A stretch of DNA of 39,770 bases, taken from the NCBI RefSeq assembly GCF_023555415.1, contig NZ_JAKRYL010000032.1, forward strand, positions 1 to 39,770. Reading direction: 5' to 3'. This document shows, piece by piece, positions 32,977-39,495 of the stretch; position 1 is the stretch's first letter, and each line of letters starts with the position of its first letter. This stretch comes from Halalkalibacter alkaliphilus (lineage in GTDB: Bacteria; Bacillota; Bacilli; Bacillales; Bacillaceae_D). Both the position numbers and the translations under genes were made by a program. The notes under the pieces were generated by a model. The model saw only the letters and a program-made list of their open reading frames with translations, ran no database searches and was not told the origin of the DNA.

Positions 32977-33041
32977 TTCAACTCTTCTGCTTCAATAGTT
33001 AAAGAAGCGACAGCTTTGTTTCGCTATCGCTCCCATTAATC
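32977..33041 (-). repeat. Array site 11 (TGCTTC type)
   Basis: TTTTCAACTCTTCTGCTTC, AATAGTTAAAG, the stem AGCGA...TCGCT, then CCCATTAATCAAAAAG. It overlaps the stop codon of the zinc-ribbon gene at 33036 by a few bases, as array sites of compact cassettes do. Confidence 0.6.
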
Positions 33042-33335
33042 AAAAAGTGCTTCATCACTACCAGTAAATTCATAAGTGAATGGACCAATAAGCATTCCTA
33101 TAAATATAATAAATATTCCATATAAAATAGCTATTGGTATAGTCATATTGAATAAATAAAAACCTGAAAACATTAAAATAACTACAAAAGGAGATGACCA
33201 AGCATTTCTTAATCTCCTTTTAGCTGTTACATAATTTTGCTTACCACATTTTGAGCATTGTTTTGATTTAAGAAAAAAGAATAATTCACGATATTTAAAT
33301 AGATTGTTACAATTCCAACAATGCGGCAATCTCAA
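33036..33335 (-). CDS. Zinc-ribbon membrane protein, about 99 aa
   Basis: TTG 33335 follows TTGGAGGTGAAAGC. The protein begins MRLPHCWNCNNLFKYRELFF with CWNC, then CSKCGKQNYVTAK with CSKC: two CxxC knuckles of a zinc ribbon. Two membrane helices follow (SSPFVVILMFSGFYLFNM and IPIAILYGIFIIFIGMLIGP). Small Bacillus proteins of this kind (cysteine knuckles, then TM) are known but uncharacterised. Cassette-type gene. Confidence 0.75.
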   Translation of the reverse strand: MRLPHCWNCNNLFKYRELFFFLKSKQCSKCGKQNYVTAKRRLRNAWSSPFVVILMFSGFYLFNMTIPIAILYGIFIIFIGMLIGPFTYEFTGSDEALFD

Positions 33336-33363
33336 AGCTTTCACCTCCAAAAATTCTTACTAA

Positions 33364-33428
33364 ACTTAACACTTAATCAAAAACGTCGTTACTGATGTTC
33401 AAGTAACACTCCCGTGATTTTAATAAGC
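33364..33428 (-). repeat. Array site 12
   Basis: ACTTAAC (33364-33370, fits RYYYAAC), AACGTC, the stem GTTACT-gatgttca-AGTAAC, CACTCCCGTGATTTTAATAAG. It lies between the zinc-ribbon gene and the 61-aa gene whose stop is at 33431. Confidence 0.5.
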
Positions 33429-33430
33429 CA

Positions 33431-33616
33431 TCAAATCATTACACTAACTAATGAGTATATTATGAGAGTAAAAGTAACTGTAACCCAAGCCGTATTACTT
33501 CCTGTATCTTCATCACCATTTTTTATTTTTTTAGCTAAATTTACACTACTTAAAACAAAGGCTATACAAAGAAAAGGCATAAAATATAGCGCTATCCATT
33601 GCATTATCCCAATCAA
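33431..33616 (-). CDS. Small membrane protein, 61 aa
   Basis: GGGGGA precedes TTG 33616. Sequence: MIGIMQWIALYFMPFLCIAF, VLSSVNLAKKIKNGDEDTGS, NTAWVTVTFTLIIYSLVSVM, I. Two membrane helices flank a polar loop. It starts only 26 bp beyond the end of the GNAT remnant, with no array site between, so the two may have been one two-gene cassette. Function unknown. Confidence 0.65.
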   Translation of the reverse strand: MIGIMQWIALYFMPFLCIAFVLSSVNLAKKIKNGDEDTGSNTAWVTVTFTLIIYSLVSVMI

Positions 33617-33642
33617 TTATATTCCCCCATCCCCAAGATATT

Positions 33643-34083
33643 TCACCATAAGGTAAAGGATTGGCGTTCAACAGCACAGCCGTTGAACGCAGTCTGTTCA
33701 TCCAATAATTCTTCTTTTTTTACAAAACCATTTCTCAAATAAAAATTAACTGCTTCATCGTTTTTCTTGTAAACTTTCAATTGTATATTTTTCCTTTTTT
33801 CTTTTATAAAGTTTATTAATTCTTTTCCATATCCTTTACCTTGATACTTACTATCAATAAATAATGCAGCCAAATAGTTATCTACCATTGAGATGAAGCC
33901 CGCGACTTCTTTTTCATTGTATATAACATAGTTTTCAGACTATGGAAAATATTTGTCTTTCATCTCATTTCGCTGAGATTTCCAATAGTCCTTATTAATA
34001 AATTCATGTGCTATTAATGAACCTTCATACCATATATCTAGCATTTTATCAATTTCTACTTTTTTACTTACTCTGATTCCCAT
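33643..34083 (-). pseudogene. GNAT acetyltransferase with one internal stop
   Basis: ATG 34083 opens MGIRVSKKVEIDKMLDIWYE, GSLIAHEFINKDYWKSQRNE, MKDKYFP, then TAG (33940-33942, codon 48). The same frame continues SENYVIYNEKEVAGFISMVD, LAALFIDSKYQGKGYGKELI (acetyl-CoA motif QGKGYG), VYKKNDEAVNFYLRNGFVKK to the end. The match to the PhnO/YjaB-like GNAT subgroup is good. A single nonsense codon in place of Asn or Lys is the only lesion. Confidence 0.75.
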
Positions 34084-34112
34084 GTTTTCAGCCTTCCTTC
34101 CTATTAAGAAAA

Positions 34113-34145
34113 GTTTAACAATGCCCTTTAAGCATCCGTTACAAT
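34113..34145 (-). repeat. Array site 13 (short)
   Basis: GTTTAAC (34113-34119), ATGC-cctttaa-GCAT, then CCGTTACAA (34137-34145). It is the shortest site; it lies six bases beyond the stop of the FMN-binding gene at 34152. Confidence 0.5.
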
Positions 34146-34151
34146 AAGGGA

Positions 34152-34625
34152 CTATTCTTTTAAGCTATCGTACTTTTTGTCACTTTCAGGAAGAACATAC
34201 GATTGGTCACGAACTACTACTGTTTCAGGTGAAAAGCATATTAAAACATTACTATCATCTAAACCTTTAAAACGTGGGTCCCATTTTTCGATTTCTGGTC
34301 CCAAATATCGAAAAAGTAACTGATTAGCTATTATCTTATTAAAAGGCTTGACAATTGCTGTCCCTCTAAATCCTGCATGTAAAAACAGGCCAGTATGCTG
34401 GTTGAAATCAACTATTCCAATAGCACATTTTGGATTTTTCCTTATTCTATCAGGAAATGTATCTGCAGCAGTACCTATTATCCAAATTTTTTCATCTTGC
34501 CAATAAAACCAAACGGGGGAATCTCTTGGTGAATCTTCTGCCGCCGTCGATAAAAGAGCTACTAATGGTATAGAAAGAAAACTATCTAAATCAAAGCTTC
34601 TACCTGTATCCCTAATAATTCTCAT
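34152..34625 (-). CDS. Pyridoxamine 5'-phosphate oxidase-like FMN-binding split-barrel protein, about 157 aa
   Basis: AGGAGG precedes two adjacent ATGs; the second (34625) has better spacing. The split-barrel pattern is clear: SIPLVALLSTAAEDSPRDSP, VWFYWQDEKIWIIGTAADTF, PDRIRKNPKCAIGIVDFNQ, GFRGTAIVKPFNK, LICFSPETVVVRD. Family members bind flavins or heme or reduce F420/FMN-dependent substrates; the exact reaction is unknown. Cassette-type gene between sites 13 and 14. Confidence 0.85.
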   Translation of the reverse strand: MRIIRDTGRSFDLDSFLSIPLVALLSTAAEDSPRDSPVWFYWQDEKIWIIGTAADTFPDRIRKNPKCAIGIVDFNQHTGLFLHAGFRGTAIVKPFNKIIANQLLFRYLGPEIEKWDPRFKGLDDSNVLICFSPETVVVRDQSYVLPESDKKYDSLKE

Positions 34626-34670
34626 CATGCACCTCCTGAGTATCGAATTAGCTTTTAATCATATCCTTAC

Positions 34671-34740
34671 TTCTTCAACGGTGATTTTGAAATAAACTCT
34701 TGACAGCTCCAGTTCTTTCGTAAAGCACTCCGTTGAAGAA
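34671..34740 (-). repeat. Array site 14 with perfect 10-bp outer inverted repeat
   Basis: TTCTTCAACG (34671-34680) and CGTTGAAGAA (34731-34740) are exact reverse complements. Between them lies AGCTCC...AGCACTCC with weak pairing. It is 20 bp beyond the stop of the methyltransferase gene. Confidence 0.6.
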
Positions 34741-34760
34741 ATCTATTGAGGTAGAGCTGC

Positions 34761-35549
34761 TTAGAGGCGACTTAATACTGTAATATAGCAACCATGTAGG
34801 ATATTATGTTTGATGCCCTTAAACTCTTTATTTAAGTGGCTATAAATTTTATCGAGTATCTTATTTCTCTCATTTTCATCAAAACCAGATAGCCACGATA
34901 GTGAACCTACTCTTCCGCACCATTCTTCATTTGTAAAAGTTACGTTGTAGGTAAACTTATAAGTTTCTTGTAAGTCAAATTGATGTTCTTGCCATTCTTT
35001 AAACCACTCTACTGGAAATCCGTTAATCACCTGCTTTGAATTAGCCTTTGAACCTGCAGATTTCAACTTCCCGTTTGGCATATGTCCTTTAATAATTTCA
35101 AGCGTATCGACTATAACTTTATTTTTAGAAAGAAACCCTGAATCCATAACAATCAACGAGCCATTGTCCTTCAAAATCCTTTTAATTTCAGTAAGAGTTT
35201 TATCACTATCAAACCAATGCCAAGCTCTTAACACAGTAATATAATCATATGTATCTTCCAACAAGGTTGTAGATTCCGAAAAGGCATGAACATACTTAAT
35301 CATATATCCTTCATTTTTATCAATTTCTTTAGCTTCTTGAATTAACTCATTAGATGGTTCTACACCAACAACAACTGCTCCTTCCCTGTATAATGCTCTA
35401 CTTAGTACACCAGTTCCAGAACCTAAATCTGCCACATTTTTATTGTTAAAATTAATGCCTCTAAGTTTTAAACTTTCCAATAGCTCGATAGGTAAATCGT
35501 TTCTAAATCTGGCGTAATTTTTTGCGACATTGCCGAAATTAACCTTCAT
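34761..35549 (-). CDS. Class I SAM-dependent methyltransferase, about 262 aa
   Basis: ATG 35549 is seven bases after GGAGG; ATG 35555 directly abuts it. Motif I is VADLGSGTGVLSRALYREG (about residues 38-56), followed by VVGVEPSNELIQEA (the acidic end of strand 2), VHAFSESTTLLEDTYDYITV and LRAWHWFDSDKTLTEIKRIL (motif II/III region). This is the Methyltransf_11-like subgroup with the AWHWF signature seen in trans-aconitate-methyltransferase-like proteins. The substrate is unknown. It is the largest intact cassette-type gene. Confidence 0.88.
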   Translation of the reverse strand: MKVNFGNVAKNYARFRNDLPIELLESLKLRGINFNNKNVADLGSGTGVLSRALYREGAVVVGVEPSNELIQEAKEIDKNEGYMIKYVHAFSESTTLLEDTYDYITVLRAWHWFDSDKTLTEIKRILKDNGSLIVMDSGFLSKNKVIVDTLEIIKGHMPNGKLKSAGSKANSKQVINGFPVEWFKEWQEHQFDLQETYKFTYNVTFTNEEWCGRVGSLSWLSGFDENERNKILDKIYSHLNKEFKGIKHNILHGCYITVLSRL

Positions 35550-35559
35550 TTTCATCCCT

Positions 35560-35765
35560 CCAAATAAAAATACTAGTTACTTCAACTCTACCATAATATG
35601 GATAATCTTATTAAGCTAAACACCTGCTCGTTGCTTAAATAACCGTCGTTTTGATTTTAATATTAATTTCCTTAAGTGGCGCGCAAACAGATAATGCGTC
35701 CCTGTTTTATGCAAGAAAAGCACCCTTTAATACCAATTTAAAGTCTGATTTGCAATCTATTAGTT
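35560..35765. other. Degenerate intergenic stretch
   Basis: No gene is seen. Fragments of array sites occur (TTACTTCAACTC at about 35578, TAATATTAATTTCCTT near 35658, and AATGCGTCCCTGTTTTATGC), which suggests one or two decayed sites whose gene has been lost. Confidence 0.4.
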
Positions 35766-35833
35766 GTTGAATTAACTTCGTAAGCACAAGAAGCGATCGC
35801 TCTTATTGAACAATCGCTCCCGTTACTTGAAGA
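35766..35833 (-). repeat. Array site 15 (consensus TGCTTCGTTAG type)
   Basis: GTTGAATTAACTTCG, TAAGCACAAGAAGCG, the stem AGCGAT-cgctcttattgaaca-ATCGCT, then CCCGTTACTTGAAGATG. It is one of the most typical members and leads directly into repeat copy 5. Confidence 0.65.
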
Positions 35834-35837
35834 TGCT

Positions 35838-36052
35838 ATTATCTCCAACAAGAATAATTCATATTGGTTTGTATGAAGTACTTCTTCCTATGGCTTTTTT
35901 GTCTGTTTGGGTCTTCAGCGGCTTATGAAAATTTTCCCTCATGCTTTTCCAGACTGTTTAGGTCTTCATCAGCTTTATGAAGACCTTTTCCCATGCTTTT
36001 ATGGATTGGTTTGACTTTCATAAGCTTTATGAAGGGTATTAGCTTATTCAAC
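35838..36052. repeat. Four-hairpin 200-bp repeat, copy 5
   Basis: Nearly full copy with the four hairpins; the second hairpin is shortened (CTTCAGCGGCTTATGAA). Array sites lie on both sides (15 and 16) and no gene lies between, so it has the layout of a gene-less cassette. Confidence 0.85.
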
Positions 36053-36066
36053 AAATTGCTCCTTTA

Positions 36067-36142
36067 GGTTAACATTAGTTTCTCCTTTATTTACATAGAA
36101 AAAGAATCCCTTGATAAATGAATGCACCAGCTACTTGAGTAA
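36067..36142 (-). repeat. Array site 16
   Basis: GGTTAACATTAGTTTCTCC, TTTATTTACATAG, GAATCCCTTGATAAATGAATG, then CCAGCTACTTGAGTAAC. The left part equals sites 8 and 9; the right end is diverged. It lies 46 bp beyond the stop of the SRPBCC gene. Confidence 0.5.
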
Positions 36143-36187
36143 CTATAGTTTCATTTATCATATACACCCTAATATCCTTTCACTTTT

Positions 36188-36637
36188 TCATTTCTCCAAA
36201 TAATTCTTCAACCCATCCAAATCCTTGGCACAAATTTTTTTGAATGTGCCTGTCATCAGTTTACTAACTAGTTTTGCTATTCCAGTCAGCCCTTTAATTT
36301 CACCGTGTAAAGTAACCTCTGTTGAATTTCCCAATTCTTTAATTGAATATGTATAAAAATGTTCCCCTTTACCACTTGTCCCTTTTGAACCGTCTACAAA
36401 AAGTTGAATTTTATCAGGCTCAAGACCAGTTACTTCAAATAGTTCCATTGCTTCTTGCCCCATCATTTTCCTTGTTTCTTTCCATCTACTGCCAACTTTC
36501 ATAGGGCCTTCATCCAATCGCTCCATTCGAACCAATCCTTGCATCCAATGCTTTGCTGAATCCAAATCCAACAAGCCTTGGTATACCTTTTCTCTCGGAA
36601 CATTAAAGGTTTTTTTTACGTCAAACTGAATACTCAT
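36188..36637 (-). CDS. SRPBCC (START/Bet v 1-like) protein, 149 aa
   Basis: GGGAGGAAATGGT precedes the ATG. Typical SRPBCC pattern: FDVKKTFNVPREKVYQGLLD, LDSAKHWMQGLVRMERLDEG, PMKVGSRWKETRKM, then STEVTLHGEIKGLTGIAKLV and the long last helix KLMTGTFKKICAKDLDGLKN. These proteins form a hydrophobic pocket for lipids, polyketides or other ligands; this one is of the polyketide-cyclase/activator type, ligand unknown. Cassette-type gene. Confidence 0.85.
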   Translation of the reverse strand: MSIQFDVKKTFNVPREKVYQGLLDLDSAKHWMQGLVRMERLDEGPMKVGSRWKETRKMMGQEAMELFEVTGLEPDKIQLFVDGSKGTSGKGEHFYTYSIKELGNSTEVTLHGEIKGLTGIAKLVSKLMTGTFKKICAKDLDGLKNYLEK

Positions 36638-36784
36638 ACCATTTCCTCCCTTGAATTTTTACTCTTTAATAAATCAGGCGAGTGTAATATTTTATATAAT
36701 AGCTTAATCTTGCTTGTTGATTTCATATTTAACTAATCATAACCCCTACACTAATAACCAATATTTCTTGTAACCCTATTTTAA

Positions 36785-36842
36785 GTTCAACAGAAAACAC
36801 CTTACTTCCTGCTTTTGGAAGTAAGGCTTCCGTTAGTTGAAC
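36785..36842 (-). repeat. Array site 17, best attC-like member
   Basis: GTTCAAC (36785-36791) and GTTGAAC (36836-36842) are exact inverted end boxes and fit RYYYAAC / GTTRRRY. Inside is a perfect 10-bp stem CCTTACTTCC-tgctttt-GGAAGTAAGG, followed by CTTCCGTTA. It starts six bases beyond the stop codon of the lipoprotein gene. Confidence 0.7.
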
Positions 36843-36848
36843 AATATC

Positions 36849-37274
36849 TTACATCTCTTCAAATGTTAATTCTTCAGTCATTTCATTTCCATCTTCTAAC
36901 CAATGAATGTGCGTAATCCATTTAAAACCAACTTCGTAGCCTCCTAAAAGCCCTGTATCTGCTAACTGTACCTGATATGGGTTTTCTTCAGTAGGCAAAT
37001 ATTCACTATTTGAGACAATGGACGGACCATCACCTTTCCACTCAATAGTATGTTCATAGGTGATTTCTTGTTCAATCTCCTGTTCCTCTCCTGTATAAAT
37101 GAACTTCATATGGATATCTATATTATCTTCAGGAGGAGGATATTGTGTTGCTTCCATTTCCGCGTCCCAATTTTCGGATGTTGCGAAGAAATAAAATTTT
37201 TCTTCCTTAGCTTCACTTCCACATGCTGCAAGAAAGACTGTTAACAGTAAAAATCCCAATATTTTTTTAAACAT
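36849..37274 (-). CDS. Lipoprotein of unknown function, 141 aa
   Basis: GAGGGG precedes the ATG. The signal peptide MFKKILGFLLLTVFLAACGS carries lipobox LAAC. The mature domain is acidic and beta-rich: KEEKFYFFATSENWDAEMEA, NIDIHMKFIYTGEEQEIEQE, ITYEHTIEWKGDGPSIV, YEVGFKWITHIHWLEDGNEM, TEELTFEEM. Secreted and lipid-anchored, function unknown. It is the cleanest gene-plus-site unit of the array. Confidence 0.82.
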   Translation of the reverse strand: MFKKILGFLLLTVFLAACGSEAKEEKFYFFATSENWDAEMEATQYPPPEDNIDIHMKFIYTGEEQEIEQEITYEHTIEWKGDGPSIVSNSEYLPTEENPYQVQLADTGLLGGYEVGFKWITHIHWLEDGNEMTEELTFEEM

Positions 37275-37332
37275 AAGACCCCTCTTTCAAAATCCAATTA
37301 CCTAACATATGTCTTGTCTTTAACGTTTTTCT

Positions 37333-37390
37333 TCTTTAACTTTCTGCTCGTTAACACAATAAACAATAGGAGCCGCCACATCGACAACAA
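37333..37390 (-). repeat. Array site 18 (degenerate)
   Basis: CTTCTTTAACTTTCTGCTCG, TTAACACAATAAACAATAGG, AGCCGCCACATCGACAAC. The left end is clear, the stem is lost. It lies just beyond the end of the 121-aa membrane gene, and the similarity to the duplicate at 32598 appears to fade here. Confidence 0.45.
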
Positions 37391-37410
37391 AATGGAGCTA
37401 ACTTATTTTT

Positions 37411-37776
37411 TTATATTAATATAGATAAGACCATTATAAATATATACCAAGGTAGTAAGGAAATAAGTGGCACAAGATACGCTTTAGAGTGCTTAAGGTA
37501 TATACGTCTCATTATTGCTTCAAAACCATATAAAATTGTAATAATTATAAAGACAGACAACCACCCATTATAATAGTCTGACCACCAATTTAATATTATG
37601 AAAGCATAAGCAATCATGAGTAGTCCAATGGTCCATTTTCCATATACATATATCTCATAACCCTTATTGGTTTCTGAAATTACATCGTCCTCCATCTGAA
37701 ACTTTTTCTCTACAACTTTCTCAAATAGGAATCCAATTCCTAAAACTGCAAGTAATAATGTAAAATTGAACATAGG
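37411..37776 (-). CDS. Membrane protein, 121 aa (intact copy of a duplicated gene)
   Basis: ATG 37776 follows GGGGGGGAGTGCCT; longer readings are unlikely. Sequence blocks: MFNFTLLLAVLGIGFLFEKV, VEKKFQMEDDVISETNKGYE, IYVYGKWTIGLLMIAYAFII, LNWWSDYYNGWLSVFIIITI, LYGFEAIMRRIYLKHSKAYL, VPLISLLPWYIFIMVLSILI: four membrane helices. It resembles short DUF4181-like Bacillus membrane proteins (Y.YGKW...I...Y...S...FIIITILYGFEA.MR..Y...KAY). Role unknown. A broken copy lies at 32598-32948. Confidence 0.8.
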   Translation of the reverse strand, partial: PMFNFTLLLAVLGIGFLFEKVVEKKFQMEDDVISETNKGYEIYVYGKWTIGLLMIAYAFIILNWWSDYYNGWLSVFIIITILYGFEAIMRRIYLKHSKAYLVPLISLLPWYIFIMVLSILI

Positions 37777-37802
37777 CACTCCCCCCCCTCCGTACATTTT
37801 TT

Positions 37803-37874
37803 TCAACTCTACTGCACCGTTAGCACAAGAAGTGACTACTCGTATTATTAAGTAATCACTCTCCGTTACTTCAA
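37803..37874 (-). repeat. Array site 19 (consensus TGCACCGTTAG type)
   Basis: TTCAACTCTACTGCACCGTT, AGCACAAGAAGTGAC, the stem AGTGACTACT...AGTAATCACT, then CTCCGTTACTTCAAA. It lies about 40 bp beyond the stop of the gene ending at 37916. Confidence 0.65.
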
Positions 37875-37915
37875 AAAACACATAAATAAATTAAACTTTG
37901 TTTATCTCTATATTC

Positions 37916-38452
37916 TTATTCAACAAGTGATTCAATAGTCTTTAAGTGATTAGCATTAGTAATAATTCTATATTCATCAAGATACTTATCATCAATTTCA
38001 ATATACTTAGTAGTTGTTTTTGAAAAGTTCTCTCTTATCTCTTTATTAGCCGTAATCCCTATTGTATACCTCCTACTAAGAAAACGGACATCCTCATCCT
38101 TTTTAAGTTTTATTTCTTCAAAATCTTTCAATATATCATTAATGAGTGAATCATCATCAATAGTTGTACGTGCCACTGTTTCAGGTCTATCTCCAGATAA
38201 ATCATTAACCGCTATTGATATACTTCTAACCTCGTTTTCTTCATTTAAGTGTTCTGAAAATAACTCCTTGAACGTTGTATATTTCGTTTGGTCGATAACA
38301 AAAATGGTTCCGAGAATTAAAGTGACCATCACGCCAAGTAAAACGAATTTATTTTTTATGAAGTATCTTAACATAACTGTTACGCCAATTATCAAAATTC
38401 CTATAAGAAGGAAATGAAATAATTGCCATGAAACATCAAAGAAAATGTTCAT
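37916..38452 (-). CDS. Membrane-anchored protein, 178 aa
   Basis: ATG 38452 is eight bases after AGGAGAGG. Two N-terminal membrane helices (FFDVSWQLFHFLLIGILIIG, then KFVLLGVMVTLILGTIFVI) are followed by an extracellular or cytosolic domain of about 120 residues: LNEENEVRSISIAVNDLSGD, ETVARTTIDDDSLINDILKD, RYTIGITANKEIRENF, YIEIDDKYLDEYRIITNANH. The second half resembles the small domain found in several Bacillus lipoproteins, with a YRI......L..IE end. Function unknown. Cassette-type gene. Confidence 0.75.
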   Translation of the reverse strand: MNIFFDVSWQLFHFLLIGILIIGVTVMLRYFIKNKFVLLGVMVTLILGTIFVIDQTKYTTFKELFSEHLNEENEVRSISIAVNDLSGDRPETVARTTIDDDSLINDILKDFEEIKLKKDEDVRFLSRRYTIGITANKEIRENFSKTTTKYIEIDDKYLDEYRIITNANHLKTIESLVE

Positions 38453-38497
38453 TTCAAAATCCTCTCCTCTCACAATGGAAGTTACTAATGTTTACGT

Positions 38498-38562
38498 AAC
38501 CTGCTTCAATAGTTGAGGAAGCGACAGCCCTGTTCTGATATCGCTTCCATTTGCTGAAGAAG
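38498..38562 (-). repeat. Array site 20 (consensus type)
   Basis: GTAACCTGCTTCAATAGTTG, the perfect stem GGAAGCGA...TCGCTTCC (38517-38524 / 38541-38548), then ATTTGCTGAAGAAG. It starts nine bases beyond the last stop of the frameshifted gene at 38571. Confidence 0.65.
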
Positions 38563-38570
38563 AAAATAAC

Positions 38571-39088
38571 TTATTCCATTTGCTGTTGTACTTCGATTTG
38601 TTCTACTAAGGATTTTACTTTATCCATAAAAGAAGTTTTATCATTACTTCTTTGAATATTCATACCTAAACTTACATCACGAAGAAACTCTCGTAACTCA
38701 ATGAAATGTTTAATATTTTGTTCAGAAACATCTGCAAAACTATATTGTTTATCATAGGGATACTGTGCTTTTAATTGATGATAAAATTATTAAGGAGTTG
38801 CTTATCTTTACTGGAAACTGAATATAAGTTTTCGCCCGTTTGCATACCTAACCAAAGACCAGTCATTACTTCCCCGACTTTTACAGTTACCAAGTTAGGT
38901 TCTGACCAATCATTTTCAATTTGATGTGCAATTAAACCTTCTAATTCGACTAAATTATCTTGTACCTCTGTAATAAATATCTGTTCAGAAGCAAAATTTA
39001 TCTTTATATATCCCCACGCCAATACAATAACTAATAAGATGTTTAGAGCAATCGAAATTCTAAATAATATCTTTTGCTTTTTATTCAC
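38571..39088 (-). pseudogene. Frameshifted membrane-anchored protein
   Basis: GGAGAGG precedes GTG 39088 and MNKKQKILFRISIALNILLV with one membrane helix; then FASEQIFITEVQDNLVELEG, WSEPNLVTVKVGEVMTGLWL, KDKQLLNNFIIN and a stop at 38771. Reading on in the next frame near 38780 gives HQLKAQYPYDKQYSFADVSE, QNIKHFIELREFLRDVSLGM, SFMDKVKSLVEQIEVQQQME and a stop at 38571, right before an array site. So the original gene was about 172 residues; one small indel broke it (or is a sequencing error). Confidence 0.75.
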
Positions 39089-39167
39089 TACATCCTCTCC
39101 ACATATACTACTTAGGTAAAACCTTAACAATTTTTTTGTTCTATTTTAAGGTGTAATTTAAATTCCT

Positions 39168-39238
39168 TCTTCAACTCTTCTGCTCGTTAGCACAAGAAAC
39201 GACTGCCCTTATTGAACACTCGCACCCCTTAGCTTAAT
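39168..39238 (-). repeat. Array site 21 (consensus type)
   Basis: TCTTCAACTCTTCTGCTCGT, TAGCACAAGAAACGAC, TTATTGAACACTCGCACCCC, TTAGCTTAATTAC. It is the rightmost site. It lies about 55 bp beyond the truncated DUF1648 gene. Confidence 0.6.
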
Positions 39239-39291
39239 TACTCTTTATTGTGCCTACCTCTTTTATCGCATTTGTTACATTTAATGAGTTT

Positions 39292-39495
39292 TCATTTGGA
39301 GCCATGTCGGGTTACCTCACCAGTGATGCCAAAATGGGCAGGAACCTGACCTGGCAATTCACTCAACATCACAAAAAGAAAAACTACACTCCCCACAAAT
39401 AATAAGATACTTACTATGGATAGAAATCGTTCGAACACTGATTTCTTCAACCTTTCAACTGTAACTTTGGGTCGATCTGTATTAAAAATACGCAC
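39292..39495 (-). pseudogene. N-terminal part of a DUF1648 (SdpI-type) membrane protein, 67 aa
   Basis: GGAGG precedes GTG 39495. The protein starts MRIFNTDRPKVTVERLKKSV, then one membrane helix SIVSILLFVGSVVFLFVMLS and ELPGQVPAHFGITGEVTRHG SK. The LP.QVP.HFG..GE..R.GSK motif is the signature of the DUF1648 domain, found at the N-terminus of SdpI-like membrane proteins that normally continue with more helices. A stop follows the motif at once; a short Cys-containing frame (KCNKCDKRGRHNKE) downstream may belong to another remnant. Therefore a truncated gene, or a short stand-alone domain. Confidence 0.6.

Noticed and set aside
19561-36052. The repeated 200-bp elements as a CRISPR array
   Set aside because: Copies are kilobases apart, internally imperfect and without spacers of uniform length; no cas gene is present.
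18617-39495. An integrase gene belonging to the cassette array
   Set aside because: I read all frames for tyrosine- or serine-recombinase motifs and found none in the window.
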